The position numbers and the translations under genes are program-made. From Acidobacteriota bacterium (GTDB taxonomy: Bacteria; Acidobacteriota; Vicinamibacteria; Vicinamibacterales; UBA2999), in NCBI GenBank assembly GCA_020851325.1, contig JADZCY010000392.1, forward strand, positions 1 to 33,755: DNA of 33,755 bases, read 5' to 3'. This document shows positions 24,529-32,183 of the stretch, piece after piece. Position 1 is the first letter of the stretch. Each line of letters opens with the position of its first letter. The notes beneath the pieces were generated by a model. It made no database searches, was not told where the DNA came from, and saw only the letters and a program-made list of their open reading frames with translations.

Positions 24529-25916
24529 ACCGTGCGGCTGAACACCGGCTTCGCGCCGCCGACGCGGGCGGCGAGATAGCGGTCGAAGATCATGCAGATG
24601 TTGCGGACGAACGGCCGGCCGCGCGGCGTCATCTCGATCGCCTCGTCGCCGACGATCACCAGGCCATCCTCCGCCGGACCCTCCGGCGCCGACAGCTCCG
24701 CGAGTTCCGTCGCGAAGTAGTCGGCGAACACGATGTCGTGCTCGGCCTCCACGTCGGCGATCGACAGGTGGCCGTTGCACATCAGCGTCGTGATCACCTG
24801 GCGGCGAATCAGGTCGTCGGTCTGCAGCGCGTAGCCGCGCTCGATCGGGAAGCGGCGCTCGTCGAGCGCCTCGTAGTACTCGTTCAGCTTCTTGGTGTTC
24901 TGGACGAACGTCCCGGCCACATCACCGATGGCCGAGACACCCACCGCCACCATGTCGCGCGCGGTCTGCACGGTGTAGCCCATGAAGTTGCGGTGGAGCC
25001 GCCGTGCCCGCAGTGCGCGAGCGAGTTCGTCGCCCGGCAGCGCGAAATGGTCCATGCCGATCGGCTCGTATCCGGCGGCGAGAAACGCGTCGCGCGCGGC
25101 CGCCGCCAGCGACAGCTTCTCCGCCGGTCCCGGCATGTGTTCGTCGGCGAGGTACTTCATGTGCGCGCGCATCCACGGGATGAACGCGAACGAGTACACG
25201 GCCACGCGCTCGGGCCTCAGCGAGATCACTTGCGCGAGCGTTTCGTTGAACGACTCCACCGTCTGATACGGCAGGCCGTAGATGAGGTCGATGTTGATCG
25301 ACGGATAGCCGATCGCACGCGCATGCTCGACGAGGGCGCGCGTTTCGTCGTACGGCTGGATGCGGTTGACGGCTTCCTGCACCTGCGGCGTGAAATCCTG
25401 CACGCCCATCGACAACCGGTTGAACCCCAACCCCCGCAACATCGTCAGTTGCTCGGCGGAGGTGACGCGCGGGTCCACTTCGATACCGATCTCGGCGTTT
25501 GGCGTGAACGTGAAGTGCTGGTGGATGCGGCCGAACACGCGCGCGAGCTGGTCGGCGTCCAGATACGTCGGCGTGCCGCCGCCCCAGTGCAACTGCGACA
25601 CCGTGCGGCGATGCGGCAGGTGCGCTGCCAGCAGATCGATCTCGATGTCCAGGTAATCCAGATACCGCGCCGCCACCTCGCGATGCTTCGTGATGACGAC
25701 GTTGCAGCCGCAGTAGGCGCAGCGTTCTTCACAGAAGGGCAGGTGGACGTACATCGACAGCGGTTCGTCGGCGAGCGCATCCGCGCGTCCGAGCGCGGCG
25801 GCGTAGTCGTCGGCGGTGACACCGGCGTGGAACTCCACCGCTGTCGGGTAGGACGTGTACCGCGGCCCGGGCTTGTCGTAGCGGGCGATGAGCGCCTGGT
25901 CGGACAGCGCCGGCAT
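24525..25916 (-). CDS. hemN: oxygen-independent coproporphyrinogen III dehydrogenase (radical SAM)
   Basis: HemN decarboxylates two propionate groups of coproporphyrinogen III to give protoporphyrinogen IX without oxygen, using a [4Fe-4S] cluster and two S-adenosylmethionines. The 463-residue protein carries the radical-SAM cysteines C62, C66 and C69 with the extra C71 (FCEERCAYCGC). It also has QLHWGGGTPTYL (SAM-binding GGTP), EVDPR and GVQDF, and the C-terminal HemN region (RDMVAVGVSAIG, VQN). Its length agrees with true HemN rather than the shorter HemW. The start is ATG at 25916 (TGATG with the hemE stop) or the adjacent GTG at 25919. Its oxygen sensitivity indicates heme synthesis under low oxygen. 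Confidence 0.95.
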   Translation of the reverse strand: MPALSDQALIARYDKPGPRYTSYPTAVEFHAGVTADDYAAALGRADALADEPLSMYVHLPFCEERCAYCGCNVVITKHREVAARYLDYLDIEIDLLAAHLPHRRTVSQLHWGGGTPTYLDADQLARVFGRIHQHFTFTPNAEIGIEVDPRVTSAEQLTMLRGLGFNRLSMGVQDFTPQVQEAVNRIQPYDETRALVEHARAIGYPSINIDLIYGLPYQTVESFNETLAQVISLRPERVAVYSFAFIPWMRAHMKYLADEHMPGPAEKLSLAAAARDAFLAAGYEPIGMDHFALPGDELARALRARRLHRNFMGYTVQTARDMVAVGVSAIGDVAGTFVQNTKKLNEYYEALDERRFPIERGYALQTDDLIRRQVITTLMCNGHLSIADVEAEHDIVFADYFATELAELSAPEGPAEDGLVIVGDEAIEMTPRGRPFVRNICMIFDRYLAARVGGAKPVFSRTV

Positions 25917-26968
25917 CACGCACGCTCCTCCGCGGCAGCGGCCAGTTCACGCGGCGTCCACGACTGCACGGCGCTCACCATCGCCTCGACACTCGCGATG
26001 GGCGTCTCGGGCAGGATGCCGTGGCCAAGGTTCATCACGTGACCCGGCCGTCCGCCAACGGCGTCGAGAATGGCTGTCGTGCGCGCGGCCACTTCCGCTG
26101 GTTCAGCGAACAGCGCATGGCAATCGAGATTGCCCTGGAACGCGACGCGCGATCCGAGGCGATCGAACGTCGCGCCGATCGGCGAGCGCCAGCACAGGCC
26201 AAGCACATCGGATTCGGCTTCGACGGCGGCGTCGACCAGATGCGGGCCGGCGTTGACGAAGTAGATCACGGGCACGCCAAGATCACGCACGCCGGCGACG
26301 ATGCGCTTCACCGGTTCCAGCGCGAAGCGGCGGAACTCGGGTTCGGCAAGTAGACCCGCCCACGAATCGAAGATCTGCACGGCCTGCGCGCCGGCCGCGA
26401 TCTGCAACCGCAGGTAATCCGTCATCGCCATCGTCAGCTTGTCCAGCAGATGCTCGAGCGTCGCCGGCTCGCGGAACAGCATCGCCTTCACCTTGCCGAA
26501 GCCTTCCTTGCCTTCGCCCTGCACGAGATACGCGGACAGGGTGAACGGCGCGCCGCAGAACCCGATCACCGGCGTCTTGCCGTCGAGTTCGCGGCGGAGC
26601 AGGCTCACTGCTTCGCCCACGTACGGCACGACCTCGGCCATCGGCCGCAGCGTCATCGCCTCCACCTGCGCGCGCGTGCGCACCGGCTCGGCGAGTTTCG
26701 GACCCGGGTTGAACGTCATGCGGCAGCCGAGGGCCTCGAGCGGCAGCATGATGTCGGAGAAGATGATCGACGCATCGAACGGGAAACGGCGCAGCGGCTG
26801 CAGCGTCGCTTCGACGGCGAGGTCCGGCGTCTTGCAGAGCGTGAGGAAGTCCACACGCTGACGCAGTTCGCGATACTCCGGTAGATAACGGCCGGCCTGC
26901 CGCATGATCCACAGCGGCGTGCGATCCACCGGCTGACGCCGGCAGGCTCTCAGGAAGCGGTCGTTCAT
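25916..26968 (-). CDS. hemE: uroporphyrinogen III decarboxylase
   Basis: This enzyme removes four carboxyl groups from uroporphyrinogen III to form coproporphyrinogen III, in the cytoplasm and without cofactor. The 350-residue protein has the signature PLWIMRQAGRYLPEYRELR near residue 20 (Arg and Asp residues that bind acetate groups). It also has FSDIMLPLEALG, the substrate-cleft GFCGAPFTLSAYLVQG near 145 and HGILPETP close to the C-terminus. Its length is typical. The ATG at 26968 overlaps the hemL stop by four bases; a longer in-frame extension upstream lies in hemL and is not used. It passes product to HemN, encoded directly downstream. Confidence 0.96.
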   Translation of the reverse strand: MNDRFLRACRRQPVDRTPLWIMRQAGRYLPEYRELRQRVDFLTLCKTPDLAVEATLQPLRRFPFDASIIFSDIMLPLEALGCRMTFNPGPKLAEPVRTRAQVEAMTLRPMAEVVPYVGEAVSLLRRELDGKTPVIGFCGAPFTLSAYLVQGEGKEGFGKVKAMLFREPATLEHLLDKLTMAMTDYLRLQIAAGAQAVQIFDSWAGLLAEPEFRRFALEPVKRIVAGVRDLGVPVIYFVNAGPHLVDAAVEAESDVLGLCWRSPIGATFDRLGSRVAFQGNLDCHALFAEPAEVAARTTAILDAVGGRPGHVMNLGHGILPETPIASVEAMVSAVQSWTPRELAAAAEERA

Positions 26969-28260
26969 GCGCGTGCCTCCACGAACGCGCCCTCGGCGGC
27001 GGCGGCGATGCGATCGATGACCGCGGCGTCGTGCGCGAGGGACAGGAAAGCCGCCTCGAAGGGGGACGGCGGCAGCAGCACTCCTCGCGCCAGCATGCCA
27101 CGGAAGAAGCGTCCGAAGGCGGCGCGATCCACCTGATCCGCGTCGCTCCACGAACGCACCGGCTGCGCGGAGAAGAACACCGTAATCATCGACGCGACAC
27201 GCTGCACCGACACGGCCACCCCTGCCGTGGCCGCCGCGGCTTCGAGACCGGCCTGCAGACGCGCGCCGGTGGCCTCGAGCGTGTCGTACAGCGTCGGCTC
27301 GGCGTCGATCGCCGTGAACATCGCCAGACCGGCCGCCACGCTCAACGGATGCGCCGCATACGTGCCGGCCTGGTAGACCGGGCCCGCCGGCGCGACCATC
27401 GACAGCAGATTGCGCCGGCCGCCAAACGCCGCCAGCGGCATGCCGCCGCCGACGATTTTGCCGAGCGTCACCAGATCCGGCGTCACGCCGTAGCGCGCCG
27501 CGGCACCGCCGCGCGATACGCGAAAGCCCGTCATCACTTCGTCGAAGATGAGCAGCGCGCCTTCACGCGTGCAGCGCTCGCGCAGGCCTTCGAGAAAGCC
27601 CGGGGCTGGCGGCACGCAGCCCATGTTGCCGACGACAGGTTCGACGATCAGCGCGGCGACATCGCCGGGCGCCGCCGCGAAGGCGCGGTCGACGCTGTCG
27701 AGATCGTTGAAGGTCGCGATGTGCGTGTCGCGCACCGCCGCCTGCGGAACACCGGGAGAATCCGGCACGCCGAGCGTGGCCGCACCCGAACCGGCGCTGA
27801 CGAGAAACATGTCGGCGTGGCCGTGATACCCGCCGGCGAACTTGATCACCACGCGCCGCTTCGTCGCCGCGCGCGCCACCCGCACCGCGCTCATCGTCGC
27901 CTCGGTGCCGGTGACGACAAGGCGCACCATCTCGCATCCGGGCACGCGTTCGACGATGCGCTCGGCGAGCGTCACTTCGTCGGGTGTGGAGAGACCGAAG
28001 ACGAGGCCGTGGCGGGCTTGCGCGGTGACGGCGGCTTCGATCGCGGGATGCGCGTGGCCGAGCAGCGCCGGTCCCCACGCGCCAATGCAGTCGATCAGCG
28101 TGCGGCCGTCCGCGGTAGTGACCGTGGCCCCGCGTGCCGACACAATCGCCAGCGGTTCGCCGCCCACTGACGCGAAGGCGCGGACGGGTGAGTTGACGCC
28201 GCCGGGGATCAGTGCCTGCGCGCGGCTGAACCAGGTGTCGCGGTCGAAGGCAACGCTCAT
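26965..28260 (-). CDS. hemL: glutamate-1-semialdehyde 2,1-aminomutase
   Basis: This PLP-dependent aminomutase turns glutamate-1-semialdehyde, the product of HemA, into 5-aminolevulinate. The 431-residue protein has LIPGGVNSPVRAF at 17-29 and the PLP phosphate loop near VVTGTEATMSAVRVARA. FAGGYHGHAD lies at 141-150, FDEVMTGFR at 239-247 (Asp pairs with the pyridine N), and Lys268 in TLGKIVGGGMPLAAFGG forms the Schiff base. Together with HemA it shows that this organism uses the C5 route from glutamyl-tRNA. The ATG at 28260 overlaps the hemB stop (ATGA). Confidence 0.96.
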   Translation of the reverse strand: MSVAFDRDTWFSRAQALIPGGVNSPVRAFASVGGEPLAIVSARGATVTTADGRTLIDCIGAWGPALLGHAHPAIEAAVTAQARHGLVFGLSTPDEVTLAERIVERVPGCEMVRLVVTGTEATMSAVRVARAATKRRVVIKFAGGYHGHADMFLVSAGSGAATLGVPDSPGVPQAAVRDTHIATFNDLDSVDRAFAAAPGDVAALIVEPVVGNMGCVPPAPGFLEGLRERCTREGALLIFDEVMTGFRVSRGGAAARYGVTPDLVTLGKIVGGGMPLAAFGGRRNLLSMVAPAGPVYQAGTYAAHPLSVAAGLAMFTAIDAEPTLYDTLEATGARLQAGLEAAAATAGVAVSVQRVASMITVFFSAQPVRSWSDADQVDRAAFGRFFRGMLARGVLLPPSPFEAAFLSLAHDAAVIDRIAAAAEGAFVEARA

Positions 28261-29228
28261 GACCGGCCCTCGGCGAGTGCGCGCGCGAAGTAGGTAATCA
28301 GGATGTCGGCGCCGGCTCGGCGCAGCGCAGTGGTCGTTTCGTGCATGGCTCTCGGCAGGTCGATCCAGCCGCGTTCGGCGGCGGCGTGCAGCATGGCGTA
28401 TTCACCGGACACCTGATACGCGACGATCGGCACGTCGACGTGTTCGCGGACGGCGCGGATGACGTCGAGGTAGGGGAGGCCCGGTTTCACCATCACCATG
28501 TCCGCGCCTTCGGCCACATCGGCGCGCGCTTCGCGCAGCGCCTCGCGGACGTTCGGCGGATCCATCTGGTAGCCGCGGCGATCGCCCTTCTGCGGCGTCG
28601 AGCCGGCGGCCTCGCGGAACGGACCGTAGAACGCCGACGCATACTTCACGGCGTAGGACACGATCGCCGCATCCACAAAGCCTTCCTCGTCCAGCGCGCC
28701 GCGCAGGTGCGCGACACGGCCGTCCATCATGTCGGACGGGGCAATCACGTCGGCGCCCGCGCGCGCGTAGGCGACCGCCGCTTTCGCGAGCAGCGGCAGC
28801 GTGGTGTCGTTGTCCACCGTGTCGCCGCACAGCACGCCGCAGTGGCCGTGGCTGGTGTACTCGCAGAGGCAGACATCCGCCCAGATCGAAATGCCGGGCA
28901 CCTCGCGGCGGATGGCGCGGATGGCCGTGGGCACCGGTCCATCCTCGGCCCACGCGCCGGTGCCGGTGTCGTCCTTCGTATCGGGGATGCCGAAGAGCAA
29001 CACGGCGCCGACACCAACCGAGGCGAGGTGCTTTGCTTCTTCGACGATCAGATCCACCGACAGGCGATCCTGTCCGGGCATCGACGTGATCGGCTCGCGG
29101 ACGTTCGTGCCGCTGCGCACGAACAGCGGCGCGACGAGTTGCGACGGTGACAGATGCGTTTCGCGGACGAGTCCGCGCATCGCCGCACTCTGCCGAAGCC
29201 GGCGGCCGCGATGGAACGGCGCAGTCAC
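28257..29228 (-). CDS. hemB: delta-aminolevulinic acid dehydratase (porphobilinogen synthase)
   Basis: HemB condenses two 5-aminolevulinate molecules to porphobilinogen. The 323-residue protein has the zinc cysteines C120, C122 and C130 in DVCLCEYTSHGHCGVL, so it is the zinc-type rather than the Mg-only type. The Schiff-base lysines are K195 (SYAVKYAS) and K248 (MVMVKPGLPYLD). Other landmarks are SDMMDGRV and QMDPPN. The GTG at 29228 overlaps the hemC stop (GTGA), and the following residues MTAPFHRGRRLRQSA suit the family's arm. A longer open frame lies inside hemC and is rejected. Confidence 0.95.
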   Translation of the reverse strand: MTAPFHRGRRLRQSAAMRGLVRETHLSPSQLVAPLFVRSGTNVREPITSMPGQDRLSVDLIVEEAKHLASVGVGAVLLFGIPDTKDDTGTGAWAEDGPVPTAIRAIRREVPGISIWADVCLCEYTSHGHCGVLCGDTVDNDTTLPLLAKAAVAYARAGADVIAPSDMMDGRVAHLRGALDEEGFVDAAIVSYAVKYASAFYGPFREAAGSTPQKGDRRGYQMDPPNVREALREARADVAEGADMVMVKPGLPYLDVIRAVREHVDVPIVAYQVSGEYAMLHAAAERGWIDLPRAMHETTTALRRAGADILITYFARALAEGRS

Positions 29229-30166
29229 GACCGCACCTCCGGCGGCGCCAGACGCGTTGCCTTGTCGAACGCTGCCAGGATGTCGCCCGCGCCGCCGGCG
29301 AGCAGCGTGCGCGCGACGTGTTCGCCCAGCGCCACTGCATCGACGCCACGGCCCGACGCGCGCACCGCGCGCGTGTTGTCCATCGCAAACACACCCGCCG
29401 TCAACACCACCTCGTCTCCGTCGATCGTGCCAACGGCGCCGACCGGCACCGAACAGCCGCCGCCCAGCGCGTGCAGCAGCGTGCGTTCCGCCGTCACCGC
29501 GCGACGCGTGGCGCCATCGTCCAGGCGCGCAATGCGAGCGACGAGATCCGCATCGGCGGCGCGGCACTGCACGGCCAGCGCGCCCTGCGCCGGCGCCGGC
29601 ATCATGCGATCGACCGCGAAGATTTCGGTGATGTGCGCGTCGAGTCCCAGCCGCACGAGACCGGCGCGCGCCAGCACGATCGCATCGAGTTCACCGGAGG
29701 CAATGCGGCCGATGCGTGTCGGCACGTTGCCGCGCAGCGGCTGCAGATCGAGATCAGGACGGGCGGCACGGATCTGCGCCGATCGCCGCGCGCTGCACGT
29801 GCCGATGCGCGCACCCGCCGGCAGCGCCGCCAGCGTCAGACCGTCGCGCGCGCAGAGCGCGTCTTCCACCGGACCGCGTCCGGGGATGGCAGCGACGGTG
29901 AGGCCCGCGGTTTCCTCGACGGGCAGATCCTTGTAACTGTGCACGGCCACGTCAACGCGACCGTCCACCAGCGCCTGTTCCAGCGTTGCCGTGAAAAAGC
30001 CGGTGCCTTCAACCGACTGCAGCGGCACATCGGTGATCTGATCGCCGGTGGACACCACCTCCACCAGTTCGATGGCGGTGCCGGGAATCAGTTCGGCGAG
30101 TCGGGCGGCGATGTAGCGGGTCTGCCAGAGGGCCAGCGCGCTGCCGCGCGTGCCGACGCGGATCAC
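29225..30166 (-). CDS. hemC: hydroxymethylbilane synthase (porphobilinogen deaminase)
   Basis: HemC links four porphobilinogens into the linear tetrapyrrole hydroxymethylbilane. The 313-residue protein starts IRVGTRGSALALWQT, the family signature. It has D80 of HSYKDLPVEE as catalytic aspartate, R-rich SARRSAQIRAARPDL, LRGNVPTRI and PAPAQGALAVQ. Cys238 in GGGCSVPVGA is the attachment point of the dipyrromethane cofactor. The GTG start at 30166 overlaps the hemA stop (GTGA); another GTG at 30172 is possible. The product needs HemD, encoded at the far end of the cluster. Confidence 0.96.
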   Translation of the reverse strand: MIRVGTRGSALALWQTRYIAARLAELIPGTAIELVEVVSTGDQITDVPLQSVEGTGFFTATLEQALVDGRVDVAVHSYKDLPVEETAGLTVAAIPGRGPVEDALCARDGLTLAALPAGARIGTCSARRSAQIRAARPDLDLQPLRGNVPTRIGRIASGELDAIVLARAGLVRLGLDAHITEIFAVDRMMPAPAQGALAVQCRAADADLVARIARLDDGATRRAVTAERTLLHALGGGCSVPVGAVGTIDGDEVVLTAGVFAMDNTRAVRASGRGVDAVALGEHVARTLLAGGAGDILAAFDKATRLAPPEVRS

Positions 30167-31449
30167 GGACACACGGGGCCCCCGACATCGAGCGCGAACA
30201 GCCGGCGTACCAACCGTGCTTCGTTGGGATCGATCGGCGCCGAGCTCGTCTCGAGGGCGCGCTGCGGCAGGGCCATCACCTGGTCGAGCAGGCGACACGT
30301 CATGCGATCGAGCATCGCGATGTCGACCGTCGAGGCGTGGCCGAGTTCGCCGCGCATGCGGGAAAGTTCTTCCTGACGAATCGTTTCCACCTTGCGGCGG
30401 AGCGCCGACATCAGCGGACGCAGCGTGTGCTGCCGCGCCCACGCTTCGAGGCGCAGCAACTCGCGCGCGATCACCGCTTCCACCGCCGGCACTTCGTTGG
30501 TGCGGCGTGCGTGATCGTCGGCGATGTACTGCTCGAGCGTCGACAGGTCGATGCGCGTCGTGTTGTCGATCGTCGCCGGCTCGATGCCGGCCGGACGGCT
30601 GATGTCCACCAGCAGCAGCGAACGGCCGTCGCGACGCGCCATCGCACTGCGAATCTGTGCCGCCGACACCAGATGCCCCGGCATCGTCGCGGCGCAGACC
30701 ACCGCATCGGCCTTGGCCAGTTCTTCCTCCAGCGCCGAGAGCGACACGAGCAGCGCGCCGAGCGCCGCGGCTTCGTCCTGCACGCGCGCCGGTGTGCGGT
30801 TGGCGATCACGAGCTGGCTGGCGCCGAGCGACCGGAGGTGACGGGCGGCGGTGAGCCCGGCATCTCCGGCGCCGATCACGAGGATGCGGCTGGCGCTGAC
30901 CTCGAGCTGACGCGCCAGCACCTGCACGGCGGCCGAGGCCACCGACTGCACACCGACGCTGATCGCCGTTTCGGAACGGGCCTGACGGCCGGTGCGGATG
31001 GCGGCCTGGAACACACCGGTGAGGAATGCATCGGCGTGCGGTGCGGCTTCGAGCGACGTGCGGACCTGTCCGAGGATTTCGGCCTCGCCGAGGATCATCG
31101 ACTCCAGACCACAGGCGACGCGGAACAGATGACGCGCGGCGTCGATGCCAGCAAGACGGGCGACGCTCCTGACCGGCGCCGTCGCGCCACGCGCGGCGCG
31201 CAGCGCGGTGGCCACGTGCAAGTCCGCCGCTTCGTCGTCGGCGGCGCCGTGCCAGTACACCTCGGTGCGGTGGCAGGTGGCGATGATGACGCTGGCGATG
31301 CCGGAGGCGTGCAGGCCGCGGTGCAGCTCGGCCAGCGCCTCGACGGGCACGTCGCCGGGCTTGCTGCGCCCGGGCGTGTCGCCGCGGTGATTGATGGTCA
31401 GGACGCGGAGCGAACCGAGTCCTCCCGGTTGTACTAGCAGATCGGGCAT
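30163..31449 (-). CDS. hemA: glutamyl-tRNA reductase
   Basis: HemA reduces glutamyl-tRNA(Glu) to glutamate-1-semialdehyde with NADPH, the committed step of the C5 pathway. The 428-residue protein has the catalytic Cys59 in IATCHRTEVYW (usually TCNRTE; His replaces Asn at position 60). It also has GLESMILGEAEILGQVR at about 114-130, the NADPH loop ILVIGAGDAGLTAARHL, and the C-terminal dimerisation helices (LRRKVETIRQEELSRM). The ATG at 31449 is used. It is the first gene after the only real gap of the cluster, which carries a likely promoter, so it marks the head of a heme transcription unit. Confidence 0.95.
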   Translation of the reverse strand: MPDLLVQPGGLGSLRVLTINHRGDTPGRSKPGDVPVEALAELHRGLHASGIASVIIATCHRTEVYWHGAADDEAADLHVATALRAARGATAPVRSVARLAGIDAARHLFRVACGLESMILGEAEILGQVRTSLEAAPHADAFLTGVFQAAIRTGRQARSETAISVGVQSVASAAVQVLARQLEVSASRILVIGAGDAGLTAARHLRSLGASQLVIANRTPARVQDEAAALGALLVSLSALEEELAKADAVVCAATMPGHLVSAAQIRSAMARRDGRSLLLVDISRPAGIEPATIDNTTRIDLSTLEQYIADDHARRTNEVPAVEAVIARELLRLEAWARQHTLRPLMSALRRKVETIRQEELSRMRGELGHASTVDIAMLDRMTCRLLDQVMALPQRALETSSAPIDPNEARLVRRLFALDVGGPVCP

Positions 31450-31464
31450 GACGCTGATATCCGA

Positions 31465-31493
31465 AGCGTATGCCCGGCCGTCAGCCCCGACAA
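31465..31493 (-). promoter_or_regulatory. putative hemA promoter
   Basis: On the minus strand, TTGTCG (31493-31488) and TACGCT (31470-31465) are spaced by 17 bases, giving a plausible sigma-70 promoter. The start of transcription would be near 31458, only about ten bases before the ATG. It matches four of six -35 bases and three of six -10 bases, so a weak promoter needing an activator is a reasonable reading. Confidence 0.45.
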
Positions 31494-31503
31494 TTCGCAG
31501 GAT

Positions 31504-31539
31504 TACGGAGCCTATCCGTACGATTACGGAGTATCCGAC
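31504..31539 (-). promoter_or_regulatory. phased TACGGA/TCCGTA half-sites upstream of hemA
   Basis: Four alternating half-sites lie at 31504-31509 (TACGGA), 31515-31520 (TCCGTA), 31525-31530 (TACGGA) and 31534-31539 (TCCGAC, degenerate). They have 5-, 4- and 3-base gaps and centres 9-11 bases apart, so all lie on one helical face. Adjacent pairs are inverted repeats. They fall at about -46 to -82 relative to the predicted hemA start, where activators bind. The array overlaps the 3' end of the response-regulator gene. That regulator (NarL/FixJ type) is the natural candidate to bind. Confidence 0.5.
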
Positions 31540-32183
31540 GGATCCAGCAGGCCCTCGCGGAGGGCCACCTGGATCAGCAGGGCCACCGACTTCACCCCCA
31601 GCTTGTGCATCAGGTTGGCGCGGTGGGTTTCCACCGTCCGGACGCTGATGTCCAGCCGCTGAGCCACTTCGCGGCTCGACAGCCCGCGGGCCAGCCAGCC
31701 CAGCACCTCGCGTTCGCGGTCGGTCAGCAGCTGTCCGCCGGTCACCTGGGCGCCATCCGCCCGCAGCAGTTCGGCCATCTGCGCCTGGATCGCCGGGCTG
31801 AAATACGACCGTCCGGCCATCACCGCGTCGAGCGCGGCGGTCAGGTCCTGCACGGCGGAATCCTTCAGCAGGTAAGCGTCGGCCCCCAGCTTGACGGCCC
31901 GCGCCACGTATTCCCGCGCCTCGAACATCGTGACGACGACGACCTTCAGCGCCGGATGCGAGGACTTGACGGAGCGCAGGACCTCGATGCCGTCGAGGCC
32001 GGGCATCTTGAGATCGAGCACGAGCACGTCGGCTTCGTGCGCCGCCACCAGCGCCAGCGCGCCGGGGCCATCAGCCGCCTCGGCCAGCACCGTCACGCCA
32101 GGTTGCGATTCCAGGATGCGACGGATACCGGCCCGCACCAGCGTGTGGTCGTCGGCCAGCAGCACGCGAACCGGCCGCGTCAT
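31524..32183 (-). CDS. NarL/FixJ-family response regulator
   Basis: A 219-residue two-component regulator. The receiver domain (1-120) has D11/D12, the phospho-acceptor D57 in VLDLKMPGLDG, T85 and K107 in YLLKDSA. The C-terminal LuxR-type helix-turn-helix (about 150-205) reads LTDREREVLGWLARGLSSRE followed by SVRTVETHRANLMHKLG, which binds DNA. The ATG at 32183 overlaps the sensor-kinase stop (ATGA), so the pair is translated together. It lies between hemD and hemA inside the heme cluster, directly upstream of the hemA promoter array, which makes tetrapyrrole genes its likely targets. That link is inferred from position. Confidence 0.95.
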   Translation of the reverse strand: MTRPVRVLLADDHTLVRAGIRRILESQPGVTVLAEAADGPGALALVAAHEADVLVLDLKMPGLDGIEVLRSVKSSHPALKVVVVTMFEAREYVARAVKLGADAYLLKDSAVQDLTAALDAVMAGRSYFSPAIQAQMAELLRADGAQVTGGQLLTDREREVLGWLARGLSSREVAQRLDISVRTVETHRANLMHKLGVKSVALLIQVALREGLLDPSDTP

